The position numbers and the translations under genes were made by a program. The notes under the pieces are model-generated. The model saw only the letters and a list, made by a program, of their open reading frames with translations, was not told where the DNA came from and did no database searches. This document shows, piece after piece, positions 8,880-17,642 of a stretch of 64,000 nucleotides of DNA (position 1 is the first letter of the stretch; the number at the start of each line of letters is the position of its first letter). This DNA comes from Candidatus Mediterraneibacter guildfordensis. GTDB lineage: Bacteria > Bacillota > Clostridia > Lachnospirales > Lachnospiraceae. Where the stretch lies: the NCBI GenBank assembly GCA_019112735.1, contig DXIS01000030.1, positions 1 to 64,000 on the forward strand. Direction: 5' to 3'.

Positions 8880-8955
8880 GTGACAATTGTGTCACATGAT
8901 ACGGCCGGAATGTCACAGGATTCGATGTCGGCATTCCGGTCATTTTCTGTATACT
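8880..8955 (+). promoter_or_regulatory. probable BceR-type operator and promoter of the ABC transporter genes
   Basis: GTGACA-ATTG-TGTCAC (8880-8895) is an inverted repeat with a 4-bp spacer, the form known for BceR-like regulators. A second inverted repeat CCGGAATG (8905-8912) and CATTCCGG (8932-8939) follows. A -10 box TATACT lies at 8950-8955 with a poor -35, which fits activator dependence. Confidence 0.6.
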
Positions 8956-8987
8956 GGGTTCAGAAATGATGAAGGAGGTCAGTTTTT

Positions 8988-9752
8988 ATGACTGTTTTGG
9001 AAGTAAAGAATCTGAAGAAGATCTATCGTCCGCGGTTTGGCGGGACTCAGGTGCAGGCGCTCTCCTGCGTGAATTTTTCCGTGGAGGAGGGCGAATACGT
9101 GGCGATCATGGGAGAGAGCGGAAGCGGCAAGACGACGCTCCTCAATCTTCTGGCGGCGCTGGATAAGCCGACGGAGGGCGAAGTGTATCTGAAAGGGAAG
9201 CCGCTCTCGTCTGTAAAGGATAAGAATATCTCGCAGTTTCGCCGGGACAATCTCGGGTTTGTGTTCCAGGAATTCAATCTTCTGGATACGTTTAACATCC
9301 GGGACAACATCCTCCTTCCGCTGGTGCTGAAAGGGGAGAGCTATAAAACCATGATGCAGAAGCTGATGCCGGTGGCAAAGGAACTGGGGATCGCAGCGCT
9401 TCTGGAGAAATATCCCTATGAAGTATCCGGCGGCCAGAAGCAGCGGGCGGCGGTGGCCCGGGCGATCATCACAGCCCCGGACCTTCTGCTGGCGGATGAG
9501 CCCACAGGGGCGCTGGATTCGAAGTCCACGGACGAACTTCTGGCGCTGTTTTCGCGGATCAACGAAAAAGGGCAGACGATCCTGATGGTGACCCACTCGG
9601 TAAAGGCGGCCAGCCGAGCCGGGCGCGTGCTCTTCATCCGGGACGGCGAGGTATACCACCAGCTGTACCGGGGCAGCCTTACGGACGAACAGTTCTACCA
9701 GAAAATATCGGATACGCTGACGATCCTTGCGACAGGCGGTGACAGACGATGA
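8988..9752 (+). CDS. BceA-type ABC transporter ATPase
   Basis: This 254-residue ATPase has Walker A GESGSGKTT (42-50), the ABC signature VSGGQKQR, Walker B LLLADEPTGALDS and a switch histidine in VTHS. It belongs to the MacB/LolD/BceA group that pairs with FtsX-like permeases. AGGAGG lies close to the start. The stop overlaps the permease start in an ATGA. With the permease it should both protect against a cell-wall-active peptide and signal its flux to the adjacent BceS-type kinase. Confidence 0.95.
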   Translation: MTVLEVKNLKKIYRPRFGGTQVQALSCVNFSVEEGEYVAIMGESGSGKTTLLNLLAALDKPTEGEVYLKGKPLSSVKDKNISQFRRDNLGFVFQEFNLLDTFNIRDNILLPLVLKGESYKTMMQKLMPVAKELGIAALLEKYPYEVSGGQKQRAAVARAIITAPDLLLADEPTGALDSKSTDELLALFSRINEKGQTILMVTHSVKAASRAGRVLFIRDGEVYHQLYRGSLTDEQFYQKISDTLTILATGGDRR

Positions 9753-11821
9753 GGGGCGGATTCTATATCAGACTGGCGAAAGACGGGATCGTCAAGAACC
9801 GGAAGCTGTATTTCCCGTATATCCTGACCTGCATCTGTATGACCATGATGTACTACATCCTGTATTATCTTGGCTTCTGCGCCGATTTTACGAAAGTGCG
9901 GGGCGGCGAGATGCTTCAGGCTCTGCTGAGCCTGGGCGTGTGGGTGATCGCCATATTTTCCCTGATCTTCCTGTATTATACGAATTCATTTCTGATCCGC
10001 AGGCGGCAGAAAGAATTCGGACTTTACAATATCCTGGGCATGGGCAAGCGCAACCTGGTGCGGATCCTTGCCTGGGAAAATGTCCTGACGGCCCTTATCT
10101 CGGTCATCGCCGGCGTCGGGCTCGGCATGCTTTTCTCCAGGCTTGCGGAACTGGCGGCGGTGCGGATCCTGGGCGGACATACCGGATTCGGTTTTCAGGT
10201 AAGCGCAAGGCCGGTCCTTGCAACGGCGGGGCTGTTTATCGGGATCTTTATCCTGATCATGATGCGGATGCTCATCTCGATCTTCCGGCTCCGTCCGGTG
10301 GAACTTCTGAAAAGTGAAAAGGTGGGCGAGAAACCGCCCCGGGCCAACTGGGTGCTGGCGGTCCTTGGCGCGATCATCCTGGCTGCCGCCTATTATCTGG
10401 CGGTCATGGTGATCGATCCGATGTCGGCGATCGTTCTGTTTTTCTTTGCGGTGGTCATGGTGATCATTGCAACGTATTTCCTCTTTATCGCCGGATCGGT
10501 GGCGCTCTGCCGGCTGCTCCAGAAGCGGAAAGGGTATTATTATAAGACGAAGCATTTCATATCCCTGTCTTCTCTTGTGTACCGGATGAAGCGCAACGGG
10601 GCCGGGCTTGCATCCATCTGCATTCTGTCCACCATGGTGCTGGTCACCGTATCCTCCACCGTGTGCATGTATGCCCAGACGAAAGATGCGGTGGAGAGAA
10701 GATTCCCGCATGATATCTGCATGGAGTTTGTCTCGGACGATTACGGGGAGACGCAGAGCTACCGGGACCTGACGGAAGACGTGCTGGCGGAGTACGGGGA
10801 GTCTGCGGAGAATGTGGAGGACTTCCATTTCTACGAGACCGCAGGGTTTGCACTGGGGGATCAGTTCCGGCTGGATCAGCCGTTTGCCAGCGTGGGGGTT
10901 GGTGAAGTGGAGTCCCTGCGCGGCATCTATATGATCACGCTGGAGGATTACAACGCCATAAGCGGCGCCGGGGCGGAACTGGCGGATGATGAGATCCTTC
11001 TGTATCCTTATAAAACGGAGTTCCACGAAGACAGCCTGACGATCGACGGCTGCGGCACGTGGAATGTGCGGCTCATGGACCGGCAGCCGTTCAATATGGG
11101 GATGGCCCAGGCGAATATTATGGGATCATGGTTTATCGTGGCGCCGGATATGGCGGTGATCCGTCAGATCAATGATTACAGGAATACACTGGTCGCATCG
11201 CCGGATCCGACGGAAAGCCTGGCCACGTCGTACATCCGGGAAAGCTACGGGTTTGACCTGTCCTGCGATGATGAAAAGCAGGCAGAGATCTACCGGACGA
11301 TCATGGAACGGATGTCGGAACTGACCGGACAGGAAGATCCGGCGGTGGATTATCCGGGGTATACACTGGATTCGAAAGCAGAAGGGCGGGCGGATATCAT
11401 CGCCCTGAACGGGGGCCTGTTCTTCCTGGGCGTGATGCTCGGGGCCGTCTTCCTCTTCGGCACGGTGCTCATTATGTACTATAAGCAGATCTCGGAAGGG
11501 TACGAGGATCAGGACCGGTTCGACATCCTGATGAAGGTGGGGATGAGCCGGAAGGAAGTGAAGCAGAGCATCAACTCCCAGGTGCTGACGGTATTTTTCC
11601 TGCCGCTTATCGCGGCGGGCGTCCATCTGGCATTCGCGTTCCCGCTGATCTCCCAGATCCTGATGCTTATGTCCGCCACGGAAGAGAAGCTGCTGATCCT
11701 GGTGACGGTATGCTGTTATCTCGTGTTCGCACTCTTTTATGTGGCCGTGTATGTGATCACTTCCAGGAGCTATTACACCATCGTCAGCGGGAAAAATGCA
11801 TCGTCCGGCCGGAAAGAGTAA
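9749..11821 (+). CDS. BceB-type FtsX-like ABC permease
   Basis: This 690-residue permease has the expected plan: one N-terminal helix, an FtsX-like block of helices, a large extracellular domain (about residues 310-545) between late helices, and a final FtsX block with three helices (GLFFLGVMLGAVFLFG onward). The large external domain is the feature that separates BceB permeases from other FtsX proteins and is thought to recognise the antibiotic complex. It is coupled to the ATPase gene by a 4-bp overlap. The exact substrate cannot be predicted. Confidence 0.93.
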   Translation: MRGGFYIRLAKDGIVKNRKLYFPYILTCICMTMMYYILYYLGFCADFTKVRGGEMLQALLSLGVWVIAIFSLIFLYYTNSFLIRRRQKEFGLYNILGMGKRNLVRILAWENVLTALISVIAGVGLGMLFSRLAELAAVRILGGHTGFGFQVSARPVLATAGLFIGIFILIMMRMLISIFRLRPVELLKSEKVGEKPPRANWVLAVLGAIILAAAYYLAVMVIDPMSAIVLFFFAVVMVIIATYFLFIAGSVALCRLLQKRKGYYYKTKHFISLSSLVYRMKRNGAGLASICILSTMVLVTVSSTVCMYAQTKDAVERRFPHDICMEFVSDDYGETQSYRDLTEDVLAEYGESAENVEDFHFYETAGFALGDQFRLDQPFASVGVGEVESLRGIYMITLEDYNAISGAGAELADDEILLYPYKTEFHEDSLTIDGCGTWNVRLMDRQPFNMGMAQANIMGSWFIVAPDMAVIRQINDYRNTLVASPDPTESLATSYIRESYGFDLSCDDEKQAEIYRTIMERMSELTGQEDPAVDYPGYTLDSKAEGRADIIALNGGLFFLGVMLGAVFLFGTVLIMYYKQISEGYEDQDRFDILMKVGMSRKEVKQSINSQVLTVFFLPLIAAGVHLAFAFPLISQILMLMSATEEKLLILVTVCCYLVFALFYVAVYVITSRSYYTIVSGKNASSGRKE

Positions 11822-11888
11822 AATAATCAGAAAATACAGAAAAGATTGAATAATTAATAAAAATTTCTGCCAAAAACTCTGCGGATGA

Positions 11889-11897
11889 TGGTATAAT
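11889..11897 (+). promoter_or_regulatory. extended -10 promoter of the first cytidylate-kinase-like gene
   Basis: TGGTATAAT is a perfect extended -10 element, 43 bp before the start codon, in an AT-rich gap after the permease gene. No good -35 is visible. Confidence 0.5.
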
Positions 11898-11939
11898 CAA
11901 ACTATAATTACAGCGACCCGCAGGGAGGAGTGACACATT

Positions 11940-12575
11940 ATGATGCAACATACGATCATTACTATCGGCAGACAGTTCGGAAGCGGCGGACATGAGGTCG
12001 GCAACCGGCTGGCGGAACGGCTTGACATCCCGCTTTACGACCACAATCTGATCCATATGGCGGCGCAGGAACTCCGGATCAGCAATGAAGATGCGACGAA
12101 GGTGGATGAGACGATCCTGGGCAGATTCCTGTCCGCGTATGCGGCCAGCAGCATCGAGTACCGGGTGTTCATGAACAGTGATGAATCCGGCCAGACCCTT
12201 ACGGACCGGGTGTTTGACAGGCAGTGCGCGATCATCCGCAAGCTGGCGGAGGAAGGCCCGGGGATCTTCGTCGGGCGGTGCGCGGACTATGTGCTGGGCG
12301 ATTACACGAACTGCATCAATACATTTATCTATGCGTATAAAGACGACCGCATCCGCCGGATCATGAAGCTCTATAAGCTGGATGAGAAGCAGGCGGCGGA
12401 CAAGGTGAAGAAGACCGACCGTGAGAGAAAGAATTATTATGAAGCGCGGACCAAAAGGACATGGGGCAGCATCGAAGCCAATGCGATGATGTTCAACACA
12501 AGCCTTCTCGGGGTCGACGGAGCCGTGGACGCACTGGAGGCGATCTATAAAAAATGGGAGGAGCGGGAGGCTTAA
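11940..12575 (+). CDS. cytidylate-kinase-like family protein (first of two)
   Basis: This 211-residue P-loop protein begins IITIGRQFGSGGHEVG, the modified nucleotide-binding start of the cytidylate-kinase-like (AAA_26) family, and has FVGRCADYVL in the middle, where true nucleoside monophosphate kinases place substrate residues. It is not the essential Cmk (which is shorter in this region and has a canonical P-loop), so the phosphorylated substrate is unknown. GGAGG precedes the start; two adjacent ATG codons (11940, 11943) are possible. It has a clear paralogue at 16229-16852, on the far side of the liv operon. Confidence 0.88.
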   Translation: MMQHTIITIGRQFGSGGHEVGNRLAERLDIPLYDHNLIHMAAQELRISNEDATKVDETILGRFLSAYAASSIEYRVFMNSDESGQTLTDRVFDRQCAIIRKLAEEGPGIFVGRCADYVLGDYTNCINTFIYAYKDDRIRRIMKLYKLDEKQAADKVKKTDRERKNYYEARTKRTWGSIEANAMMFNTSLLGVDGAVDALEAIYKKWEEREA

Positions 12576-12649
12576 AAGGGCTTCCGGTGCCGGGGATTCC
12601 GGCATCTTCCGGACAGACATAAAAACGGGTACATCCGGGAATGTTATAC

Positions 12650-12674
12650 AAAAACCGAGTGTACTCGTTTTTTG
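12650..12674 (+). terminator. intrinsic terminator before the liv operon
   Basis: CGAGT-GT-ACTCG is flanked by an A run on the left and a T run on the right, a short stem with a T tract just ahead of the liv promoter. Confidence 0.6.
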
Positions 12675-12676
12675 TA

Positions 12677-12706
12677 TTGATAACTGTTCACAGAGTATGG
12701 TATAAT
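12677..12706 (+). promoter_or_regulatory. promoter of the liv operon
   Basis: TTGATA (12677-12682) and TATAAT (12701-12706) are separated by 18 bp, with TGG just before the -10 element. It lies 66 bp before the livH start. Confidence 0.75.
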
Positions 12707-12772
12707 CAGTTGATATCGGTGTTGGAACACTGAAAACATACGATAAGCATTACGGAATGGAAGGGAATGGAA

Positions 12773-13654
12773 ATGAGCTTTATATCGTACTTAATTAACG
12801 GATTGAGCCTGGGAAGCGTGTATGCGATCATCGCCCTGGGCTATACCATGGTCTACGGTATTGCGAAGATGCTGAACTTCGCCCACGGCGACGTCATCAT
12901 GATCGGCGCCTACATGGCCCTGATCGCCATGTCGCAGGCCGGGCTGTCGCCGGTCATCGCGGTGCTGATCGCCATCGTGGTCTGTACTGTGCTCGGCGTA
13001 GTGATCGAGCGGGTGGCGTACAAGCCGCTCCGGAACGCGGCGTCCTCGCTGTCGGTCCTGATCACGGCTATCGGCGTCAGCTATCTGCTGCAGAATATCG
13101 CACTGCTTGTGTTCGGCTCGAACGCGCAGACTTTCCCGTCGGTGATCAAATGGACGGGGATCACGCTCGCAGGCGGACAGATCAGCATCTCAGGCGTGAC
13201 CATTGTTACGATCGTGGTCTGTCTGGTCATTATGGCCGTGCTTGTCACGTTCGTGCAGAAAACGAAACCGGGACAGGCCATGCGCGCGGTTTCTGAGGAT
13301 AAGGGCGCGGCCCAGCTGATGGGCATCAATGTGAACGGAACGATCGCGCTGACCTTTGCCATCGGTTCGGCACTGGCAGCCGTGGCGGGCGTGCTTTACT
13401 GCTCTGCCTACCCGAGCGTGACGCCGTATACGGGCGCGATGCCCGGTATCAAGGCATTCGTGGCGGCCGTGTTCGGAGGGATCGGATCGATCCCGGGCGC
13501 ATTTATCGGAGGACTGCTCCTGGGCGTGATCGAAATATTCGGAAGAGTGTATTCTTCCCAGCTGGCGGACGCGCTCGTGTTTGCCGTGCTGATCGTCGTG
13601 CTCCTTGTGAAGCCTACGGGACTTTTGGGTAAGAAGATTCAGGAGAAAGTGTAG
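12773..13654 (+). CDS. livH: branched-chain amino acid ABC permease LivH
   Basis: This 293-residue membrane protein matches LivH: NGLSLGSVYAIIALGYTMVYGI at the start, LNFAHGDV, and near the end a conserved GGIGSIPGAFIGG segment. It forms the membrane channel with LivM for uptake of leucine, isoleucine, valine or related amino acids or short amides. GGAAGGGA lies 6 nt before the ATG at 12773 and touches the alternative ATG at 12767, so the later start is chosen. It is the first gene of livHMGF. No periplasmic-type binding protein gene (livK) is next to it. Confidence 0.94.
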   Translation: MSFISYLINGLSLGSVYAIIALGYTMVYGIAKMLNFAHGDVIMIGAYMALIAMSQAGLSPVIAVLIAIVVCTVLGVVIERVAYKPLRNAASSLSVLITAIGVSYLLQNIALLVFGSNAQTFPSVIKWTGITLAGGQISISGVTIVTIVVCLVIMAVLVTFVQKTKPGQAMRAVSEDKGAAQLMGINVNGTIALTFAIGSALAAVAGVLYCSAYPSVTPYTGAMPGIKAFVAAVFGGIGSIPGAFIGGLLLGVIEIFGRVYSSQLADALVFAVLIVVLLVKPTGLLGKKIQEKV

Positions 13655-14731
13655 GTGGACGGCATGAAGAAGATGAACGGAATCAATAAAACGACAAAAA
13701 ACAATCTGATCACTTACGGGATCGTGATCGTCGCGTTTGTCATCATGCAGACGCTGATCAGTACCGGAAGCGTATCCAGCCTGATCGAAGGGATCATGGT
13801 GCCGATCTGCATCTATGTGATCATGGCGGTCTCCCTGAACCTGGTGGTCGGCATCCTGGGCGAGCTGAGTCTGGGACATGCCGGATTCATGTGTGTGGGC
13901 GCATTTTCCAGTGCGTTTTTCTCTAAATGCATGAAGGACGTGATCACTGTTGACGGTCTGCGTTTCTTCCTGGCCATGCTGATCGGCATCGCGGTGGCGG
14001 CTGTGTTCGGCATCCTGATCGGGATCCCGGTGCTCCGCCTGAAGGGCGATTACCTGGCCATTGTTACACTGGCCTTCGGCGAGATCATCAAGAACCTGGT
14101 CAATGTCCTGTTTATCGGTAAGGACTCCAACGGATTCCATTTCTCCCTGAAGGATGTAATGGCCCTTGACATGGAGCCGGACGGGACGGTCATTGTGAAC
14201 GGACCGCAGGGGATCACGGGCACGCCCCAGGACTCCACGTTCCTGATCGGATTTATCATGATCATGATCAGCCTTTTCGTGATCCTGAATCTGATCAATT
14301 CAAGGGACGGACGTGCGATCATGGCGATCCGCGACAACCGGATCGCAGCAGAGTCCATCGGGATCAATATTACAAAGTACAAGCTGATGGCATTTACCGT
14401 TTCCGCGGCACTGGCGGGAAGCGCAGGCGTGCTGTATGCGCACAACCTGTCCGCGCTGACGGCGAACACGGATAACTTCGGATACAACCAGTCCATCATG
14501 ATCCTGGTATTCGTCGTGCTGGGCGGCATGGGAAGCATCCGCGGTTCGGTCATTGCGGCGACGGTCCTGACGCTTCTTCCGGAGCTCCTCCGCGGCATGC
14601 AGGATTACCGTATGCTGATCTACGCGATCGTCCTTATCGTTATGATGCTCTTTAACTGGGCGCCGAAAGCGATCGAGTGGAGGGAGCGCCACTTAAGATT
14701 TGGCAGAAAGCAGAAGGAGGCTGTGAAATAA
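13655..14731 (+). CDS. livM: branched-chain amino acid ABC permease LivM
   Basis: This 358-residue permease matches LivM, with LVVGILGELSLGHAGFM, RLKGDYLAIVTLAFGEI and GGMGSIRGSVI. It partners LivH. The frame opens directly after the livH stop at a GTG (13655), 8 nt after AGGAGA; an ATG at 13664 is the alternative. The stop overlaps the livG start by one base. An insertion-like stretch around residues 165-190 (DMEPDGTVIVNGPQGITG) matches the periplasmic-side loop of the family. Confidence 0.94.
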   Translation: MDGMKKMNGINKTTKNNLITYGIVIVAFVIMQTLISTGSVSSLIEGIMVPICIYVIMAVSLNLVVGILGELSLGHAGFMCVGAFSSAFFSKCMKDVITVDGLRFFLAMLIGIAVAAVFGILIGIPVLRLKGDYLAIVTLAFGEIIKNLVNVLFIGKDSNGFHFSLKDVMALDMEPDGTVIVNGPQGITGTPQDSTFLIGFIMIMISLFVILNLINSRDGRAIMAIRDNRIAAESIGINITKYKLMAFTVSAALAGSAGVLYAHNLSALTANTDNFGYNQSIMILVFVVLGGMGSIRGSVIAATVLTLLPELLRGMQDYRMLIYAIVLIVMMLFNWAPKAIEWRERHLRFGRKQKEAVK

Positions 14732-15489
14732 TGGCATTACTGGAAGTAAAAAACCTGGGCATTTCATTCGGCGGCCTCCGCGCGGTGAATGCATTTGACA
14801 TATCGATTGAAAAACAGGAGCTGTACGGCCTGATCGGGCCAAACGGCGCCGGCAAGACCACGGTCTTCAACCTGCTGACCGGCGTGTATAAACCGGACAG
14901 CGGCAAAGTCCTGCTGGACGGGACGGACATTACCGGGAAGAAGACCATTGACATCAGCAAGGCGGGGATCGCCCGGACGTTCCAGAACATCCGTCTGTTC
15001 AAGGATCTCACCGTGCTGGACAATGTAAAGGCGGGGCTCCACAACAAGCACCATTACTCAACGGTTTCCGGCATCCTTCGTCTTCCGGCCTACCGGAAGG
15101 TGGAGAAGGAGATGGACGAGCGGGCGATGGAGCTTCTGAAAGTGTTCAATCTGGATGAAGTGGCGCATGTGAAGGCGTCCAACCTGCCCTACGGACAGCA
15201 GAGAAGGCTGGAGATCGCAAGGGCTCTTGCGACGGAACCGAAGCTCCTGCTGCTGGATGAGCCGGCGGCCGGAATGAACCCCAACGAGACGGGCGAGCTG
15301 ATGGATATGATCCGTTTCGTGCGGGATGAGTTCCATATGACCATCCTCCTGATCGAGCATGATATGAAACTGGTAAGCGGGATCTGCGAGCGCCTGACCG
15401 TGCTGAACTTCGGCGAAGTGCTGAGCCACGGCGCCACATCCGACGTACTGAATGATCCGCGGGTCATCACCGCTTATCTTGGAGAATAG
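14731..15489 (+). CDS. livG: branched-chain amino acid ABC transporter ATPase LivG
   Basis: This 252-residue ATPase has Walker A GPNGAGKTT, the LivG-type signature LPYGQQRRLEIARAL and Walker B LLLLDEPAAGMNP, and ends with a typical NFGEVLSHG segment. It energises the LivHM channel together with LivF. The ATG at 14731 follows AAGGAGG and overlaps the livM stop; the upstream frame extension has no start signal. Confidence 0.96.
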   Translation: MALLEVKNLGISFGGLRAVNAFDISIEKQELYGLIGPNGAGKTTVFNLLTGVYKPDSGKVLLDGTDITGKKTIDISKAGIARTFQNIRLFKDLTVLDNVKAGLHNKHHYSTVSGILRLPAYRKVEKEMDERAMELLKVFNLDEVAHVKASNLPYGQQRRLEIARALATEPKLLLLDEPAAGMNPNETGELMDMIRFVRDEFHMTILLIEHDMKLVSGICERLTVLNFGEVLSHGATSDVLNDPRVITAYLGE

Positions 15490-15502
15490 GAGGAAACGGA
15501 TT

Positions 15503-16213
15503 ATGGCAATGCTTGAAATAAAAGATCTGGAAGTATATTACGGCGTGATCCAGGCCATAAAAGGGATCTCCTTTGAGGTCAACCAGGGAGAGGTCATCGC
15601 GCTGATCGGCGCCAACGGCGCAGGTAAGACGACGACGCTCCACACGATCACCGGCCTGATCTCCCCGAAGAAGGGAAGCGTGGTCTTCGAGGGGAAGGAC
15701 ATTACGAAAGTGCCGGCCCACAAGATCGTTTCCATGGGGATGGCCCATGTGCCGGAGGGGCGCCGCGTATTTGCGGAGCTCAGCGTGTATGAGAACCTGA
15801 AGATGGGCGCTTATACAAGAAGCGATAAAAATGAGATCGAGGAAAGCCTGGCGAATGTATATAAACGGTTCCCCCGTCTGGAGGAACGAAAGAACCAGAT
15901 GGCCGGAACGTTAAGCGGCGGCGAGCAGCAGATGCTGGCCATGGGCCGGGCGCTCATGTCCCGTCCGAAGATCATCCTGATGGATGAGCCGTCCATGGGG
16001 CTTTCGCCGATCCTTGTAAATGAGATCTTTGACATCATCCGTTCCGTGAGTGAGAGCGGCACAACTGTTCTTCTCGTGGAGCAGAACGCAAAGAAGGCCC
16101 TGGCCATCGCGGACCGGGCGTATGTGCTGGAGACCGGACGCATTACCATGTCAGGCAATGCGAAGGATCTTCTGGAAGATGATTCGATCAAGAAAGCATA
16201 TCTTGGTGAGTAG
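15503..16213 (+). CDS. livF: branched-chain amino acid ABC transporter ATPase LivF
   Basis: This 236-residue ATPase has Walker A GANGAGKTT, signature LSGGEQQMLAMGRAL, Walker B IILMDEPSMGLSP and the LivF hallmark HVPEGRRVFAELSV. It is the second ATPase of the liv importer. AGGAGG lies 7-8 nt before the ATG at 15503; an earlier in-frame start inside livG is not supported. The cytidylate-kinase-like gene follows at 15 bp. Confidence 0.96.
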   Translation: MAMLEIKDLEVYYGVIQAIKGISFEVNQGEVIALIGANGAGKTTTLHTITGLISPKKGSVVFEGKDITKVPAHKIVSMGMAHVPEGRRVFAELSVYENLKMGAYTRSDKNEIEESLANVYKRFPRLEERKNQMAGTLSGGEQQMLAMGRALMSRPKIILMDEPSMGLSPILVNEIFDIIRSVSESGTTVLLVEQNAKKALAIADRAYVLETGRITMSGNAKDLLEDDSIKKAYLGE

Positions 16214-16228
16214 GAGAGGAGGAAGATC

Positions 16229-16852
16229 ATGAGGAATATCGTAATTACGATCGCAAGACAGTACGGAAGCGGCGGGAAGACCATCGGGGCGATGCTTGCC
16301 CATGAGCTGGGAATCAACTGCTACAGCCGCGAGATCCTCAGAATGGCTTCCGAGGACAGCGGGATCAATGAGCGGCTCTTCGGGATGTCTGATGAGAAAG
16401 TGAGACATGCCCCCTGGTTCCGTCTCCTGAGCCGTCCCTATGACGGGGAGCTCCTGACGCCGGAGAATAAGGAATTTACATCGGATGACAATCTCTTTAA
16501 TTATCAGGCGAAGATCATCAAGGATCTTGCCGCGAAAGAGTCCTGCGTGATCGTGGGACGCTGCGCGGATTATGTGCTGCGCGAGTATCCGAATGTGGTC
16601 AGCGTCTTCATCCATGCGGACCGGAAGTTCTGCCTGGACCGCTCCATGGAGCGACACAGCATGACGGAAAAAGAGATGCAGAAGTTTATCGAGAAAACCG
16701 ATGAATACAGAGGAAATTTCTACCGTTACCACACGGGACATGAGTGGGCGGATGCGAGAAATTATGATCTGTGCCTGAACAGCGGGAAGCTTGGATTTGA
16801 AAAATGCGTGGAAGAGATCAAGTCATATATAAAGATCCGTTTTGATCAGTGA
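16229..16852 (+). CDS. cytidylate-kinase-like family protein (second of two)
   Basis: This 207-residue protein is a paralogue of the one at 11940-12575: VITIARQYGSGGKTIG at the start, VIVGRCADYVLREYP in the middle and a shared helical C-terminal half (FIEKTDEYRGNFYRYHTG). It belongs to the same cytidylate-kinase-like (AAA_26) family with unknown substrate. With GGAGAGGAGG before the start and only 15 bp after livF, it is most likely part of the liv operon. Having one copy just before and one just after an amino acid importer suggests a local duplication or a linked function. Confidence 0.88.
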   Translation: MRNIVITIARQYGSGGKTIGAMLAHELGINCYSREILRMASEDSGINERLFGMSDEKVRHAPWFRLLSRPYDGELLTPENKEFTSDDNLFNYQAKIIKDLAAKESCVIVGRCADYVLREYPNVVSVFIHADRKFCLDRSMERHSMTEKEMQKFIEKTDEYRGNFYRYHTGHEWADARNYDLCLNSGKLGFEKCVEEIKSYIKIRFDQ

Positions 16853-16866
16853 TCAGAATGTAAACA

Positions 16867-16899
16867 AAAAAGGCGGGGTGAATTTTCACTCCGCCTTTT
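16867..16899. terminator. bidirectional terminator between the liv operon and a GNAT gene
   Basis: AAAAGGCGGGGTGAA pairs with TTCACTCCGCCTTTT. A runs on one side and T runs on the other make it usable from both directions; it overlaps the last codons of the convergent GNAT gene. Confidence 0.85.
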
Positions 16900-17371
16900 G
16901 GTATGCCATCCGTTCGCTTCCGTCATCTGTGTAGATGATGCCGCAGTATCTGAATCCGTTTTTCTCCAGCATGTGCTGCATGATCCGGTTGTCCCGGTGG
17001 GTGTCGATCTTCAGGTTGCCGCACTGTTCAAACGCCCAGCCGAGGCAGAAAGAGGCGGCCCCTTTTACGGTCCCGTCCGAGGTGATCCGGTGGACAACGC
17101 CGTAGGGCTCTGCGTTGAGCCATTCGCCGTCGTATATCCTGAGATAGGTGTCATCCGGGCCTTCTCTGTAATAGAAAGTCGCGATGATCCGGCCCTGATC
17201 CTCGCATACATAGGAGCATCCGGATGCAATATCAGACTCCGTGAGCGTCCGTTTCGGGTAGGTCTGCCCCCACTGCTGCGGGTTGCCGTGGAAGGCCATG
17301 AACTGCCGGGCGCTTTCGTACATTTTACAGAGGGTATCCAGATCCTCCATGGTTGATCTTCGAATTTCCAT
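16886..17371 (-). CDS. GNAT-family acetyltransferase
   Basis: This 161-residue protein has a GNAT layout: IRRSTMEDLDTLCKMYESAR at the start, a YVCEDQGRIIATFYY strand, VHRITSDGTVKGAASFCLGWAFEQ where the acetyl-CoA loop is expected, and IMQHMLEKNGFRYCGIIY near the end. The pyrophosphate loop is less glycine-rich than usual. It converges on the liv operon. The acceptor is unknown. Confidence 0.85.
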   Translation of the reverse strand: MEIRRSTMEDLDTLCKMYESARQFMAFHGNPQQWGQTYPKRTLTESDIASGCSYVCEDQGRIIATFYYREGPDDTYLRIYDGEWLNAEPYGVVHRITSDGTVKGAASFCLGWAFEQCGNLKIDTHRDNRIMQHMLEKNGFRYCGIIYTDDGSERMAYQKAE

Positions 17372-17484
17372 TTTACAAGAGCCTTTCTTTTATTTTGAAT
17401 CAGCGCTTTGTACACTGACGCTATTATAACAGAATGTCAGATCGTAAACAATCTACTACAGAGAGGATGCCTGTAAAAAATAAG

Positions 17485-17594
17485 CACAAAATGTTGTGTA
17501 AAATATATGTTTTGCACAAAAATGTGAACATAGGCCAAAAATGAGAATGATTATCAGAATAAGGGTTGCGTTTTTCTCCGGTCAATGATATACT
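17485..17594 (+). promoter_or_regulatory. pflB control region: CACAA/TTGTG repeats, Fur-like box and promoter
   Basis: A 272-bp gap precedes pflB. It holds CACAA (17485-17489), TTGTGTAAAA (17494-17503) and TTTTGCACAA (17510-17519); the last two form a 9-of-10 inverted repeat. A Fur-like box spans 17543-17561 with core TGATTATCA. The promoter is TTGCGT (17566-17571), 17 bp, TATACT (17589-17594). The start codon is about 50 bp downstream. Confidence 0.65.
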
Positions 17595-17642
17595 AGCGCA
17601 TGGCAATAAGTAATATACAGATTTCAGAGGAGGATTTTGAAG

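Noticed and set aside
17494..17519. Rex (redox) operator at the TTGTG repeats before pflB
   Set aside because: Rex sites are compact (about 18 bp) with a fixed half-site spacing. Here the arms are 26 bp apart end to end, so only half-site similarity remains.
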